Translations under genes and position numbers: made by a program
Shown here: positions 9,655-17,899 of the stretch, piece after piece
Layout of the letters: every line of letters begins with the position of its first letter
Numbering within the stretch: position 1 is the stretch's first letter
Source: G963692885 sp964658655
GTDB taxonomy: Bacteria; Acidobacteriota; Terriglobia; Terriglobales; Acidobacteriaceae
DNA: 64,000 nucleotides
Direction of reading: 5' to 3'
Assembly (NCBI GenBank): GCA_964658655.1
Contig: CAZZZL010000008.1
Location: 85,397 to 149,396, forward strand
Notes under the pieces: model-generated
Seen by the model: only the letters and a program-made list of their open reading frames with translations
The model's database searches: none
What the model was told of the DNA's origin: nothing

Positions 9655-9731
9655 TGGTAGCGCTATCGGGGCTCGAACCCGAACTCTTCGCCTTGAGAGG
9701 GCGACGTGTTAACCAGTTACACCATAGCGCC
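9655..9731 (-). tRNA. tRNA-Glu (anticodon CTC)
   Basis: The minus strand folds as a full cloverleaf of 77 nt. The acceptor arm GGCGCTA pairs with TAGCGCT (G-U at the first pair), the anticodon arm TCGCC/GGCGA closes the loop CTCTCAA (anticodon CTC), and the T arm is TCGGG/CCCGA around TTCGAGC. The 3' CCA is encoded. A weak hairpin followed by a short T run lies just downstream. Anticodon CTC reads GAG (glutamate). Confidence 0.95.
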
Positions 9732-9784
9732 ACTTATTGAAAGAATACCATGCAAAGACTGCCCGTTCCGTGTGCGGCAGGGAG

Positions 9785-10060
9785 CTAGATGCCCAGCTTC
9801 TTGACTTCGTCGTTGTAATACTTGCGGTACAGAATGTCCCATTCCTGGGACCCTTCCATGATGATCTTGCGCTGAGATGAAATCTTCAGTCGCGCGGCGG
9901 CATCGATCCGCAGTTCCTCCGCAAGCAAACGTTCGAGCGCCTTGCGCGCTTCCTGTCGGATCGTGTTGCGATCCTCCAGAAATTCGCATTCATCCGTTTC
10001 GGCCAGGGTATCGGCGATAGTGTGGGCCAGCTTGTTCAACTTGTCGCGGCTGATTCTCAC
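9785..10060 (-). CDS. DUF507 family protein (downstream copy)
   Basis: A 91-residue charged, mostly helical protein of the DUF507 family, which has no established function. Typical family features are the N-terminal MRISRDKLNKLA, a central LEDRN motif and a C-terminal EGSQEWDILYRKYY block. It starts with GTG, and that codon overlaps the TGA of the upstream DUF507 gene (GTGA at 10057-10060), so the two are translationally coupled. Twin DUF507 genes suggest a heteromer, but that is only inference. Confidence 0.85.
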   Translation of the reverse strand: MRISRDKLNKLAHTIADTLAETDECEFLEDRNTIRQEARKALERLLAEELRIDAAARLKISSQRKIIMEGSQEWDILYRKYYNDEVKKLGI

Positions 10061-10335
10061 AACACCGCCTTGTATTTCTTGGCGAGCTCGTTCTTCACCT
10101 TCTTGAACATGTCCGCATATTGAGCGCCCGTGCGATGCATCTCGTCCTGGTAGGCCTCGAGAATCAGCCGCACCTCTTCGTTAATACGATCTTCCAGCTT
10201 TAACTCGTCCAGCAGACCGGCAGCCACGCGCTCATTCAGCTTCTGCGGCTTGTCGGTGCGGATGACTTTGGCTTCGATCAGTTGGCGGACGGTTTGCTTC
10301 GCCAGGTAGCCGACGTACTCATTGGAGAAAATCAT
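10057..10335 (-). CDS. DUF507 family protein (upstream copy)
   Basis: A 92-residue paralogue of the next gene on the strand. The N-terminus MIFSNEYVGYLAKQ and the ELKLEDRINEEVRLILE segment follow the same helical plan as the downstream copy, but it lacks the C-terminal EWD-YYY block. No membrane segment or signal peptide is seen. It starts with ATG only 15 bases after the ferredoxin gene's stop codon on the same strand, so the three form one minus-strand unit ending near the tRNA. Function unknown. Confidence 0.82.
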   Translation of the reverse strand: MIFSNEYVGYLAKQTVRQLIEAKVIRTDKPQKLNERVAAGLLDELKLEDRINEEVRLILEAYQDEMHRTGAQYADMFKKVKNELAKKYKAVL

Positions 10336-10350
10336 TACGGTTCTTTCGGA

Positions 10351-10776
10351 CTATAGCACACCAGACAGGGCAACATCCTCCGCCGAGCCTGGAGTTCCAT
10401 GGGTGGGCGGCACCGCAGGCTTGGGTCGCGGCTTATGCAGGCAAGTTGCTGTATTCAAACAGGTATCCGGCAGCACCAGGCGTTCGACCGGCCGGCCGCC
10501 GACCAAGTGTTCCCGCACGATCTCGTCTACGTCCGCCGGCTGCACAAAGCCGTACCAGACCTGCTCCGGATAGACCACGACGACTGGTCCATGCTCGCAC
10601 TGTTCCAGGCAGCCGGCCTTGTTCGCGCGCACCGTGTTTTTCAGGCCCGCTTCCGCCGTCTTCTCCTTGAACAGACCATGAAGTTCACCCTTGCCGTCGT
10701 GGGTGCAGCTGCCGCGCGGCGCGGATGCATCTCTCTGATTAGTGCAAATGAAGATGTGTCGCTCAAACTTCGCCAT
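10351..10776 (-). CDS. Thioredoxin-like (2Fe-2S) ferredoxin
   Basis: About 141 residues from the ATG at 10776; an in-frame TTG two codons earlier is less likely. The four cluster cysteines follow the thioredoxin-like [2Fe-2S] pattern C-x12-C-x31-C-x3-C (Cys11, Cys24, Cys56, Cys60), with AGCLEQCEHGP around the last pair. Such proteins are small electron carriers. The C-terminus has an extra, unusual Cys pair (DTCLNTATCL) in a proline-rich tail beyond the normal fold. It is the first gene of the ferredoxin-DUF507-DUF507 unit and is divergent from the unknown gene at 10888. Its redox partner cannot be seen here. Confidence 0.85.
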   Translation of the reverse strand: MAKFERHIFICTNQRDASAPRGSCTHDGKGELHGLFKEKTAEAGLKNTVRANKAGCLEQCEHGPVVVVYPEQVWYGFVQPADVDEIVREHLVGGRPVERLVLPDTCLNTATCLHKPRPKPAVPPTHGTPGSAEDVALSGVL

Positions 10777-10887
10777 GTTCAACCCCCGCCCTTTTCACCA
10801 ATGGTAGATGAACGGCCCAAGGGTTGGTCCCCACTTTTCCAGACAGTTTCCTGCGGCGAACTTCCCCATCTGCGACAATGGACGTTC

Positions 10888-11352
10888 ATGCAACCTGACA
10901 CCCTCCACTCGCTGAAAGACGACATGGTGGCCTTCATAGAAGGTCACGGTATACGCCGGCTACCCGGCTTTGTCACGGAAGACGTACCCTCCGTCCTTTG
11001 GGAGGATGAAGAGAACCCGGACAGCTGGAAAGACTTTGTCGAAATGGCGAAAGTCGCTGCCGTCCCCTTCATCACCATGAGCGACATCACTCTCGAAAAA
11101 GGTGACGTTGAAGAGCTTCTGGAAGATCTGCGCGATACGCCGTTTCCCGATCCTGAGTCTTCGGAACTCGAAGAAGCAGAGTACCTGGTCAACTACGTCG
11201 GCAAGACCGGCTTTGTTCAGCTTGGCTTCGTCCATCAGGGCGTAATGTTTCTGCATGAGAGCGCTACCGAATGGTACGAACGCTATCAGCATTTGCTCGA
11301 TACGGCAGGCCTCGGCGGCCTCGTTGTTGACGACAGCTCAGACGAGGAATAA
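10888..11352 (+). CDS. Conserved-looking acidic protein of unknown function
   Basis: I do not recognise this gene. From the ATG at 10888 it encodes 154 residues, rich in Asp and Glu and ending in a DDSSDEE tail. No signal peptide, membrane segment or known catalytic motif is visible. Codon use matches its neighbours. The frame is open upstream, but that part overlaps the divergent ferredoxin gene. It lies on the plus strand next to a VOC protein. It is probably a cytoplasmic protein of unknown role. Confidence 0.6.
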   Translation: MQPDTLHSLKDDMVAFIEGHGIRRLPGFVTEDVPSVLWEDEENPDSWKDFVEMAKVAAVPFITMSDITLEKGDVEELLEDLRDTPFPDPESSELEEAEYLVNYVGKTGFVQLGFVHQGVMFLHESATEWYERYQHLLDTAGLGGLVVDDSSDEE

Positions 11353-11443
11353 GCACCTCCGCAAACTGAATCATGGCGACACCAGTAGCACCTCGCTGCA
11401 ATATCGTCTGCCAGCGGCCCTGCCCGGCAGCTATACTGCCGCC

Positions 11444-11836
11444 ATGAAAATCTCTGCCGCCGCTACGGTCTTTCAAGTAAGCAATCTTGAAGCTTCCATT
11501 GCTTTCTATAAGGATATTCTTGGCTTCCAGGAAGACTTTCGCTTCGGACCTTATGCCGGTGTCTCCTCGGGCGAATGCTGTTTCCACCTGTGCGCACACC
11601 ACCATTGGAAGCGGCCCGTCGGCGGCGGTGCAGCCACGATCTTTGCCGAAGAAGTCGACACTTTCTGCCAGACCATTCAGACCAGAGGCGCGGTTATCCT
11701 GGGAGGGCCAGCCGATCAGGAGTATGGTCTGCGCGACTTCGTCACCCGTGATCCGGACGGCAACATTCTCACTTTCTCCTGCCCGCTGCGTGAAGAACCA
11801 GGTGCACTTGAAGATTCCTCAGTGCACGCCAAGTAG
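11444..11836 (+). CDS. VOC (glyoxalase/bleomycin-resistance fold) family protein
   Basis: A 130-residue single vicinal-oxygen-chelate domain. The N-terminal FQVSNLEASIAFYKDILGF segment and the C-terminal RDPDGNILTFSCPL segment are typical beta-alpha-beta motifs of this fold. A His-rich stretch (CAHHHW) lies in the middle. Family members include glyoxalase I, dioxygenases and antibiotic-binding proteins, so the reaction cannot be named from this sequence alone. The ATG at 11444 fits the start of the domain. There is no strong ribosome-binding site. The gene is isolated, 91 bases after the acidic protein and 81 bases before recJ. Confidence 0.8.
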   Translation: MKISAAATVFQVSNLEASIAFYKDILGFQEDFRFGPYAGVSSGECCFHLCAHHHWKRPVGGGAATIFAEEVDTFCQTIQTRGAVILGGPADQEYGLRDFVTRDPDGNILTFSCPLREEPGALEDSSVHAK

Positions 11837-11917
11837 CCTTGTCACTCCCGACTTGTTACGACGCAATGCGCTGGGCCGACCCGCTGAGGGGCCCCACACG
11901 GCGCACCCTACAATCGA

Positions 11918-13788
11918 ATGACATCCATGACCGATGAGACCCACACCCTTCCCGTGATCTCGCGCTATGCCCAATGGAATATCGCGCCAGTCGATCCGGT
12001 GGCAACGCGCGACCTGGCGACGGAAACGCAAATCCCGCTGACCCTCGCGGCACTCCTGATCGACCGCGGTATCACGACGAGCGCCGAGGCCGCGGCATTT
12101 CTGACGCCTGCCATCGATCACCTCGCAGATCCGTACACCATGCTCGGCATGCGCACTGCGGTCACGCGCATCCAGGCGGCCNNNNNNNNNNNNNNNNNNN
12201 NNNNNNNNNNNNNNNNNNNNNNNNNNNNNNNNNNNNNNNNNNNNNNNNNNNNNNNNNNNNNNNNNNNNNNNNNNNNNNNNNCCTCATTTATGGCGACTAC
12301 GACGTCGACGGCACCACCGCAATTGTCCTGCTCAAGACAGCGATCGAAATGCTTGGCGGCACGGTACGCTTCCATATTCCGCATCGTCTTCGCGATGGCT
12401 ACGGCATGCAGGCGGAGATACTTTCACGCACCGCCGCCGAAGGCGTGCGCCTGGTCATCAGTGTCGACACAGGCATCCGTGCCTTCGCTGCGGCAGAAGA
12501 AGCTGAACGCCTCGGCATCGACTTGATCGTGACCGATCATCACCTGCCGGATGCCTCTGCCCCGCTGCCACGCGCACTTGCGATCCTCAATCCGAATCAA
12601 CATGGTTGCAGTTACGTATGCAAGCATATCTGTGGGGCAGGGGTCGCCTTTAAACTCTCGCAGGCCCTCCTTGAAGCGAATGACGCGGCGAATGGCACCA
12701 ACCGCGCGCGCACCAAAATCATTCCATCTTTCCTGAAGATGCTGGTGATCGCGACCGTCGCCGATGCAGTCCCCCTGCTCGGTGAGAACCGTGTATTTGC
12801 GAGCCTGGGGGTCGAGGAACTTCGTCATCCCGTCAACGCGGGCCTGCGGGCCCTGATGGAAATCGCAAAGCTCGACGGTCATCTCACCCAAAGTTCAAAG
12901 CGCCTCACCTCGACCGATATTGCGTTCCGCCTCGCGCCGCGCATCAACGCTGCAGGCCGTATGGATGTAGCCTCTGACGTCGTTGAACTCTTCACCACTC
13001 GCGACCCCAAGCGGGCTCAGGAAGTTGCCGAGAAACTCGAACTCCTGAACCAGGATCGTCGCAATACGGAGGCTTCAGCGCTTGCAGAAATCGAGCGGCG
13101 GCTGACTGAAGACAGTTTTGCGGACAGCGCCTGCATCGTGATCGACGGCGATGGATGGCACCGCGGCGTCATCGGTATTCTTGCTTCGCGCATTGTCGAT
13201 CGCACGGCGAAACCTGCCCTGGTCATCGCACACGAGAACGGTGAAGCCTACGGCAGCGGTCGATCGATTGACGGTTTCCATCTGTTGAATGCACTCGAAT
13301 CGTGCCCTGAACTTTTCACCCGCTTCGGGGGTCACGCGCATGCTGTCGGCTTCTCGCTGCCCTCTGATCGTGTCGCGGCCTTGCGTGACCGGCTCCAGGC
13401 ATACGCGGCCATCCATCTCACCCCGGAGACGGCAGCGCGGAAGCTGCTCTGTCATGCGGAGTTGCCACTGACAGGCATCTCGCCCGTCTTATTTACCTGG
13501 CTCGCCAGGTTGCAACCGACCGGCATGGGAAACCCCGAGCCAGTCTTCGTGGCCCGCGATGTATTGGTCGATGGCGCTCCGCGCATCCTGAAGGAACGGC
13601 ACATCAAGGTGCGTCTGTCACAGAGCGGCGTCAGCTATTCCGCGCTCGGGTGGGACTGGGCCACGACCGTAGCGGAAGCAGGCATCCAGAGCGGCTCAAG
13701 GCTCGATGTGGCTTACCGTCTCCGACATAATGAGCATCCGGAATACGGCGGACTCGAACTCGAGATTGTCGACCTGCGCCCCGCGTAG
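11918..13788 (+). CDS. recJ: Single-stranded-DNA-specific exonuclease RecJ, interrupted by an assembly gap
   Basis: RecJ degrades single-stranded DNA 5'-3' in recombination and mismatch repair. The N-terminal part is read in one frame up to base 12181. After 100 N the frame shifts, and the DHH domain follows: IYGDYDVDGTTA, then the DHH motif in LIVTDHHLPD. A DHHA1 domain contains GGHAHAVGFSL, and an OB-like C-terminal domain closes the gene. The apparent frameshift is an artefact of the nominal gap length, not of the gene: an intact frame needs a missing length of 3n+2 bases. Family comparison suggests only a handful of residues are missing between TRIQAA and LIYGDY. Alternative start ATG at 11927. 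Confidence 0.92.
12182..12281. other. Assembly gap (100 N) inside recJ
   Basis: Exactly 100 unknown bases, the usual placeholder for a gap of unknown length. The reading frame differs before and after it, so the true length is not 100: it must leave remainder 2 on division by 3 if recJ is intact. Confidence 0.99.
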
Positions 13789-13828
13789 CTGCCGAACGTG
13801 GGGCCACGACCGATGCTAAACTCCAGCC

Positions 13829-14506
13829 ATGTCGCGCGGCTTTTTTATCACCTTCGAAGGACTCGACGGGTCGGGTAAATCGACTCAGCTCAAGAAGCTT
13901 GTCCGCGTCTTCGAAGCGCGAAATGAACAGTTCACGGTGACGCGCCAACCCGGCGGGACCACTCTCGGGGACCGCGTACGTTCGCTTTTGCTCGACAGCC
14001 GCGCGGAGAGTCCCGCACCCAGGGCAGAGCTCGCCATGATGTTTGCAGATCGCGCCCAATGCATTCATCAGGTCATCGCACCGGCCCTCGAACGTGGCGA
14101 CACCGTCCTCTGCGACCGCTTTACCGATTCGACGGAGGCCTACCAAGGTGGGGGCCGCCAGCTCGGTTCACAGCTCGTGCGCGATCTGCACCGGACACTT
14201 TGTGATGATCTGCAGCCTGATCTCACCCTGTTGCTCATGCCCCCCTTCGAGCGTTCACTTGGACGGGCGCGCAGGCGCAACCAGCGGGTGCTCGAAAACA
14301 CCGGCCGCGATGAGAACCGCTTCGAAAATCTCGATACAGAATTCTTTCGCCGGACCCATGACATGTACCGCACCATAGCAATCCGAGACTCTTTGCGTGT
14401 GGTCGTAATTGAAGGCGAAGCGGGGATTGAGGAGGTTTTCAGCAGTATCCTTGCAACAGTGGATGAAAGACTGAATGCCTTTCGCCACCATGCGCAGTCG
14501 CTTTAA
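13829..14506 (+). CDS. tmk: Thymidylate kinase
   Basis: A 225-residue dTMP kinase, making dTDP from dTMP and ATP for DNA synthesis. The P-loop GLDGSGKST is at residues 11-19. The DR(Y/F/H) motif is in VLCDRFTDSTEAYQGGGR, and the lid region carries RARRRNQRVLENTG. The length is typical. It starts 40 bases after recJ and ends 9 bases before the P450 gene, so it is probably cotranscribed with both. The companion delta' gene, often adjacent to tmk in other bacteria, lies about 5 kb further along on the same strand. Confidence 0.95.
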   Translation: MSRGFFITFEGLDGSGKSTQLKKLVRVFEARNEQFTVTRQPGGTTLGDRVRSLLLDSRAESPAPRAELAMMFADRAQCIHQVIAPALERGDTVLCDRFTDSTEAYQGGGRQLGSQLVRDLHRTLCDDLQPDLTLLLMPPFERSLGRARRRNQRVLENTGRDENRFENLDTEFFRRTHDMYRTIAIRDSLRVVVIEGEAGIEEVFSSILATVDERLNAFRHHAQSL

Positions 14507-14515
14507 TACCCAATC

Positions 14516-15985
14516 ATGCCGACAGTCCCCGAAGAGAAAATACAGGAGCAGGAAAGCGCCGTACTCGCTGCCAGTCAAGCAGAGCGAGGCTATGAGCGCG
14601 ACGGTTTTCGTTTTCCACCCGGCCTGAAACTGAACCTGCCGTTTTACATCCTCCGCCGTTTCTTCAAAGCCTCGAACCCGATCATGCTGTTCGAGTACCT
14701 GTCGCAGACGTACGGACCCATCTCCCATTACAAGCTAGGCTGGCAACACATCGTCTTCCTGAACGACCCGGAGATGATCAAGGAAATACTCATCAACCAG
14801 CCGCAGAACTTCATCAAGGAGCGCACGCAGCGCCGCATGAAGATCCTGCTCGGCGAGGGCCTTATCACCAGCGACGGCGCGTTCCACATGCGCCAGCGCC
14901 GCATCGCTGCTCCGGCATTTCATCGCCAGCGTATCCAGGCGTACGCCGACAGCATGGTCGAACGCGCGACCAGTCTGCGGGACAGTTGGACGGACGGATC
15001 GACTATCGAGATCGGCGGCGAGATGATGCACCTGTCGCTTGAAATCGTGGCGCGCACCCTATTCAATACGGATGTGACCTCTGAAATCCGACAGATTAAT
15101 ACAGAAGTCAACGCGATCATGGACGTGTACAACCTGCTGATCGCACTTCCCCAGGCCGAGAAATATCTGGCGGCCCCCATCCCGGGCCTCATGCGATTCC
15201 GCCGGGCTCGCAAGCGGCTCGATGCTGTCGTTCACAAGATGATTGCAGACCGGCGCAGGCTGCAGCAGACCGACAGTACGGATCACGGCGACCTGCTGTC
15301 GATGCTGATGTCGACCCGCGATGAAGAAGCAACTACCGATGCCGAAAAAACCGGCATGACCGACGACCAGTTGCGCGACGAAATTCTTACGATCTTCCTC
15401 GCGGGCTACGAGACGACGGCCAACGCACTCACGTGGACCTGGTTCCTGCTGGCGCAGAATCCTGACGCAGCCGGCCGTTTCTTTGACGAGATCGACCGCG
15501 TCCTTGGTGATCGCACGGCGACCCTGGAAGACCTGCCGCAGCTTCGTTATGTCGAGCAGGTGTTCGCAGAATCGATGCGCCTCTATCCACCAGCGTGGGC
15601 CATGGGCCGTCAGTCAACTGCTCCTATTTCTCTAGGAGCATATCGCTTTCCTGCTGATACTTATTTTTTCTTTAGCCAGTACATCATTCAACGCAGCGAA
15701 ACGTATTTTTCCGATCCATTGCGTTTCGACCCGGACCGATTCACGCCGGAAAACAAGGCAGGGCGACCCCGCTTTGCTTACTTCCCTTTCGGTGGCGGCG
15801 GCCGCCAGTGTATCGGCGAAGCCTTCGCCTGGATGGAAGGAGTGCTGCTGCTTGCGACCATCGGCCAACGATGGCGCATGGAACTGCTTCCCGGGCCGAT
15901 TCTCAAGGCAGAGCACGTTCAGCCTAAGATCACACTGCGTCCGAAATACCCGATTCACATGCGCCTGCATGCGCGATCAAAATGA
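14516..15985 (+). CDS. Cytochrome P450
   Basis: A 489-residue haem monooxygenase. The I-helix oxygen-activation motif is AGYETT (296-301), the ExxR motif is ESMR (352-355), and the haem ligand loop FPFGGGGRQCIG places the cysteine at 432. No N-terminal membrane anchor is evident, so it is cytoplasmic, unlike microsomal P450s. It needs ferredoxin/reductase partners that are not next to it; the ferredoxin at 10351 is of another kind. It probably hydroxylates a fatty acid, terpenoid or aromatic compound; the sequence resembles the broad bacterial CYP110-like/fatty-acid-type group, but the substrate is not determinable. The gap to tmk is only 9 bases. Confidence 0.93.
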   Translation: MPTVPEEKIQEQESAVLAASQAERGYERDGFRFPPGLKLNLPFYILRRFFKASNPIMLFEYLSQTYGPISHYKLGWQHIVFLNDPEMIKEILINQPQNFIKERTQRRMKILLGEGLITSDGAFHMRQRRIAAPAFHRQRIQAYADSMVERATSLRDSWTDGSTIEIGGEMMHLSLEIVARTLFNTDVTSEIRQINTEVNAIMDVYNLLIALPQAEKYLAAPIPGLMRFRRARKRLDAVVHKMIADRRRLQQTDSTDHGDLLSMLMSTRDEEATTDAEKTGMTDDQLRDEILTIFLAGYETTANALTWTWFLLAQNPDAAGRFFDEIDRVLGDRTATLEDLPQLRYVEQVFAESMRLYPPAWAMGRQSTAPISLGAYRFPADTYFFFSQYIIQRSETYFSDPLRFDPDRFTPENKAGRPRFAYFPFGGGGRQCIGEAFAWMEGVLLLATIGQRWRMELLPGPILKAEHVQPKITLRPKYPIHMRLHARSK

Positions 15986-16098
15986 ATCCGAGGCTGAATC
16001 GGTCCCTGGTGTTCCCGCATCAGAATTGAGAAGTTATTTTGATTCGACGTGTCCCAAATGCTTTCGCGCAGTCTGCATCGGATACGTCCAGGTGACCC

Positions 16099-16389
16099 AT
16101 GAAAATCGCACGTCTGCTCGCTACCCCCATCGTTCTGCTCTCGCTCGCATCCGTAGTGCCGATGTTCGCTGCGCAGGATTCCGCCGCAGCGACCAGTCCA
16201 CAGCCTACCGACGCTCAGAAGAACCAGGCCAAAGAGCAGAAGAAGCAGGAAAGGGCCCAGAAAAAGCAGCTGAAGGCGAATGAGAAGGCTGACAAAGCCA
16301 AGGCCAACGCTGCCAAGCAGCAGCAGAAGGCAATCTCTGCGAACGATAAGGCCAGCGCTGACGCACAGAAGGCAGCCAAGTCGCAGTAA
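16099..16389 (+). CDS. Small exported Lys/Ala/Gln-rich protein
   Basis: A 96-residue low-complexity protein of unknown function. A signal peptide covers about residues 1-25 (MKIARLLATPIVLLSLASV, cleavage after MFAA). The mature part is almost only Lys, Ala, Gln, Glu and Asn in a helical, coiled-coil-like pattern (KEQKKQERAQKKQ), so it is very basic and probably periplasmic or exported. An AGGTG sequence lies just upstream of the ATG. Such proteins could bind nucleic acid, cell wall or membrane, but no evidence favours one. The exported protein at 36103 has a broadly similar composition. Confidence 0.65.
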   Translation: MKIARLLATPIVLLSLASVVPMFAAQDSAAATSPQPTDAQKNQAKEQKKQERAQKKQLKANEKADKAKANAAKQQQKAISANDKASADAQKAAKSQ

Positions 16390-16623
16390 CAAAGTCAGTT
16401 CGGACGATTCCATAGCGTCCGGGCTACTTCTTACTCACTTTACTTTCATCGTCGCGATCGATGGAAGTCTGGTCTCGAGCCATGTGGGTGGCGCCCACTT
16501 GTCGGACCGGTCGGTCATCGCGTTCACGAACGGAAATTGAAGCGCACTTATCCCTGACGCGAGAAGCAGGACGCAGGGGACAGGCCATTCGCCGGATACG
16601 CGGTGATACCATCGCATTCATCC

Positions 16624-17898
16624 ATGCGCGCGACTATCCTTTCTGCTCTCGTCAGTTTTGCGATCACGGCCGCTCTCAACGCGCAGACCCACCCGAAACA
16701 GACCGTTCTGCACGCCGCGCACCTGCTGGTCATCGAGACCGGGGAGATCCTCTCTCCTGGCGAGATTCTCGTTACCGGTGAACGCATTTCACAGACCGGC
16801 AGGGCTGTGCCTCACCCGGCCGGTACTGAAGTGATCAACCTGGGCGACAGCACGCTAATGCCGGGCCTCATCGACGCCCATGTGCATCTCTTCCTTCATC
16901 CGGGCGACGAAGAACTACAACCCGTGAAGGAATCGGTCGCTGAGCGGACTATTCTGGCGACCCTCGCCGCGAAGGCTGACCTGATGGCCGGTTTCACAGC
17001 CGAGCGCGACATGGGCACCGAAGGCGCAGGTTCGGCTGATTCAGCGGTCCGAGATTTGATCAACGATGGAACTATTCCCGGCCCCCGCATGCGTATCAGC
17101 GGTAACGCCATCAGCGTCACCGGCGGCCACGAAGATGCGCTGCATTTCAATCCTGATCAGCACGTCCTCGGCAATGCCACCTATGCAGACGATGCCGATC
17201 AGCTTGTGTCCGTCATTCGAGAACAGCTCAAGCAGGGCGCAGACTTCATCAAGATTTACGAAACAGGCAAGGACGCGTTGCGTGATGGTAAATTCTCTGC
17301 GCCCTACCAGTACACCCAGGCCGAACTCACCGCGGCCGTCGCTGAAGCCGCCAGGGTGTACACCCGCGTTGGCGTCCACTGCACTGGTGAACCGGGTGCT
17401 CTTTACGCTGTCCAGGCCGGGGTCGCATCCATCGACCACGCCTATGATCTCAGCGACCAGACGATGAAGCTCATGCAGGAGAAACACATTTTCGCCGTGC
17501 CGACCTTCGCCATTTCGGAATACTTCATCAGCCACGCGGCCTCCCCGGAAGCCGCGTCCCAGGAAGAGTGGTTACAGAAATTTCACGCCGAACAATTCAA
17601 GAAGCAAATAGCTGCCGGCGTCCCCATGGCCGTCGGCTCCGACGTCGGTCCCTTCCCTCATGGCACACAGGCCCGTGAACTGGAACTGATGGTCCAATAT
17701 GGCATGTCCCCCCTCGCCGTTCTCCAGGCTGACCTGCTGAACGGCGCCGAGCTCCTTGACTGGAATAACCTCATTGGGACGCTGAAGCCAGAAGCATACG
17801 CCGACATCATCGCTGTCCCCGGTAACCCGCTTAACAACATTTCCGCCGTTACACATGTCAGTTTCGTGATGAAAAACGGTACAGTCTACCGTAAGTAA
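16624..17898 (+). CDS. Secreted metal-dependent amidohydrolase (Xaa-Pro dipeptidase/imidazolonepropionase-like)
   Basis: A 424-residue TIM-barrel amidohydrolase with an N-terminal signal peptide (MRATILSALVSFAITAALNA). Metal ligands follow the family pattern: HVH at 86-88 (PGLIDAHVHLF), the probable carbamylated lysine in GADFIKIYETG, histidines in VGVHCTGE and SIDHAYD, and the terminal aspartate in VGSDVGPFPHG. Related proteins hydrolyse dipeptides with proline or cyclic amides. The start at 16624 is preferred to an ATG seven codons earlier because the signal peptide then begins directly. Only one base separates its stop from the isoaspartyl peptidase start, so the two are coupled and probably process the same kind of peptide outside the cytoplasm. 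Confidence 0.85.
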   Translation: MRATILSALVSFAITAALNAQTHPKQTVLHAAHLLVIETGEILSPGEILVTGERISQTGRAVPHPAGTEVINLGDSTLMPGLIDAHVHLFLHPGDEELQPVKESVAERTILATLAAKADLMAGFTAERDMGTEGAGSADSAVRDLINDGTIPGPRMRISGNAISVTGGHEDALHFNPDQHVLGNATYADDADQLVSVIREQLKQGADFIKIYETGKDALRDGKFSAPYQYTQAELTAAVAEAARVYTRVGVHCTGEPGALYAVQAGVASIDHAYDLSDQTMKLMQEKHIFAVPTFAISEYFISHAASPEAASQEEWLQKFHAEQFKKQIAAGVPMAVGSDVGPFPHGTQARELELMVQYGMSPLAVLQADLLNGAELLDWNNLIGTLKPEAYADIIAVPGNPLNNISAVTHVSFVMKNGTVYRK

Positions 17899-17899
17899 A

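Noticed and set aside
12182..12281. A real frameshift in recJ
   Set aside because: The frame change coincides with a 100-N placeholder, so it reflects unknown gap length and not a mutation.
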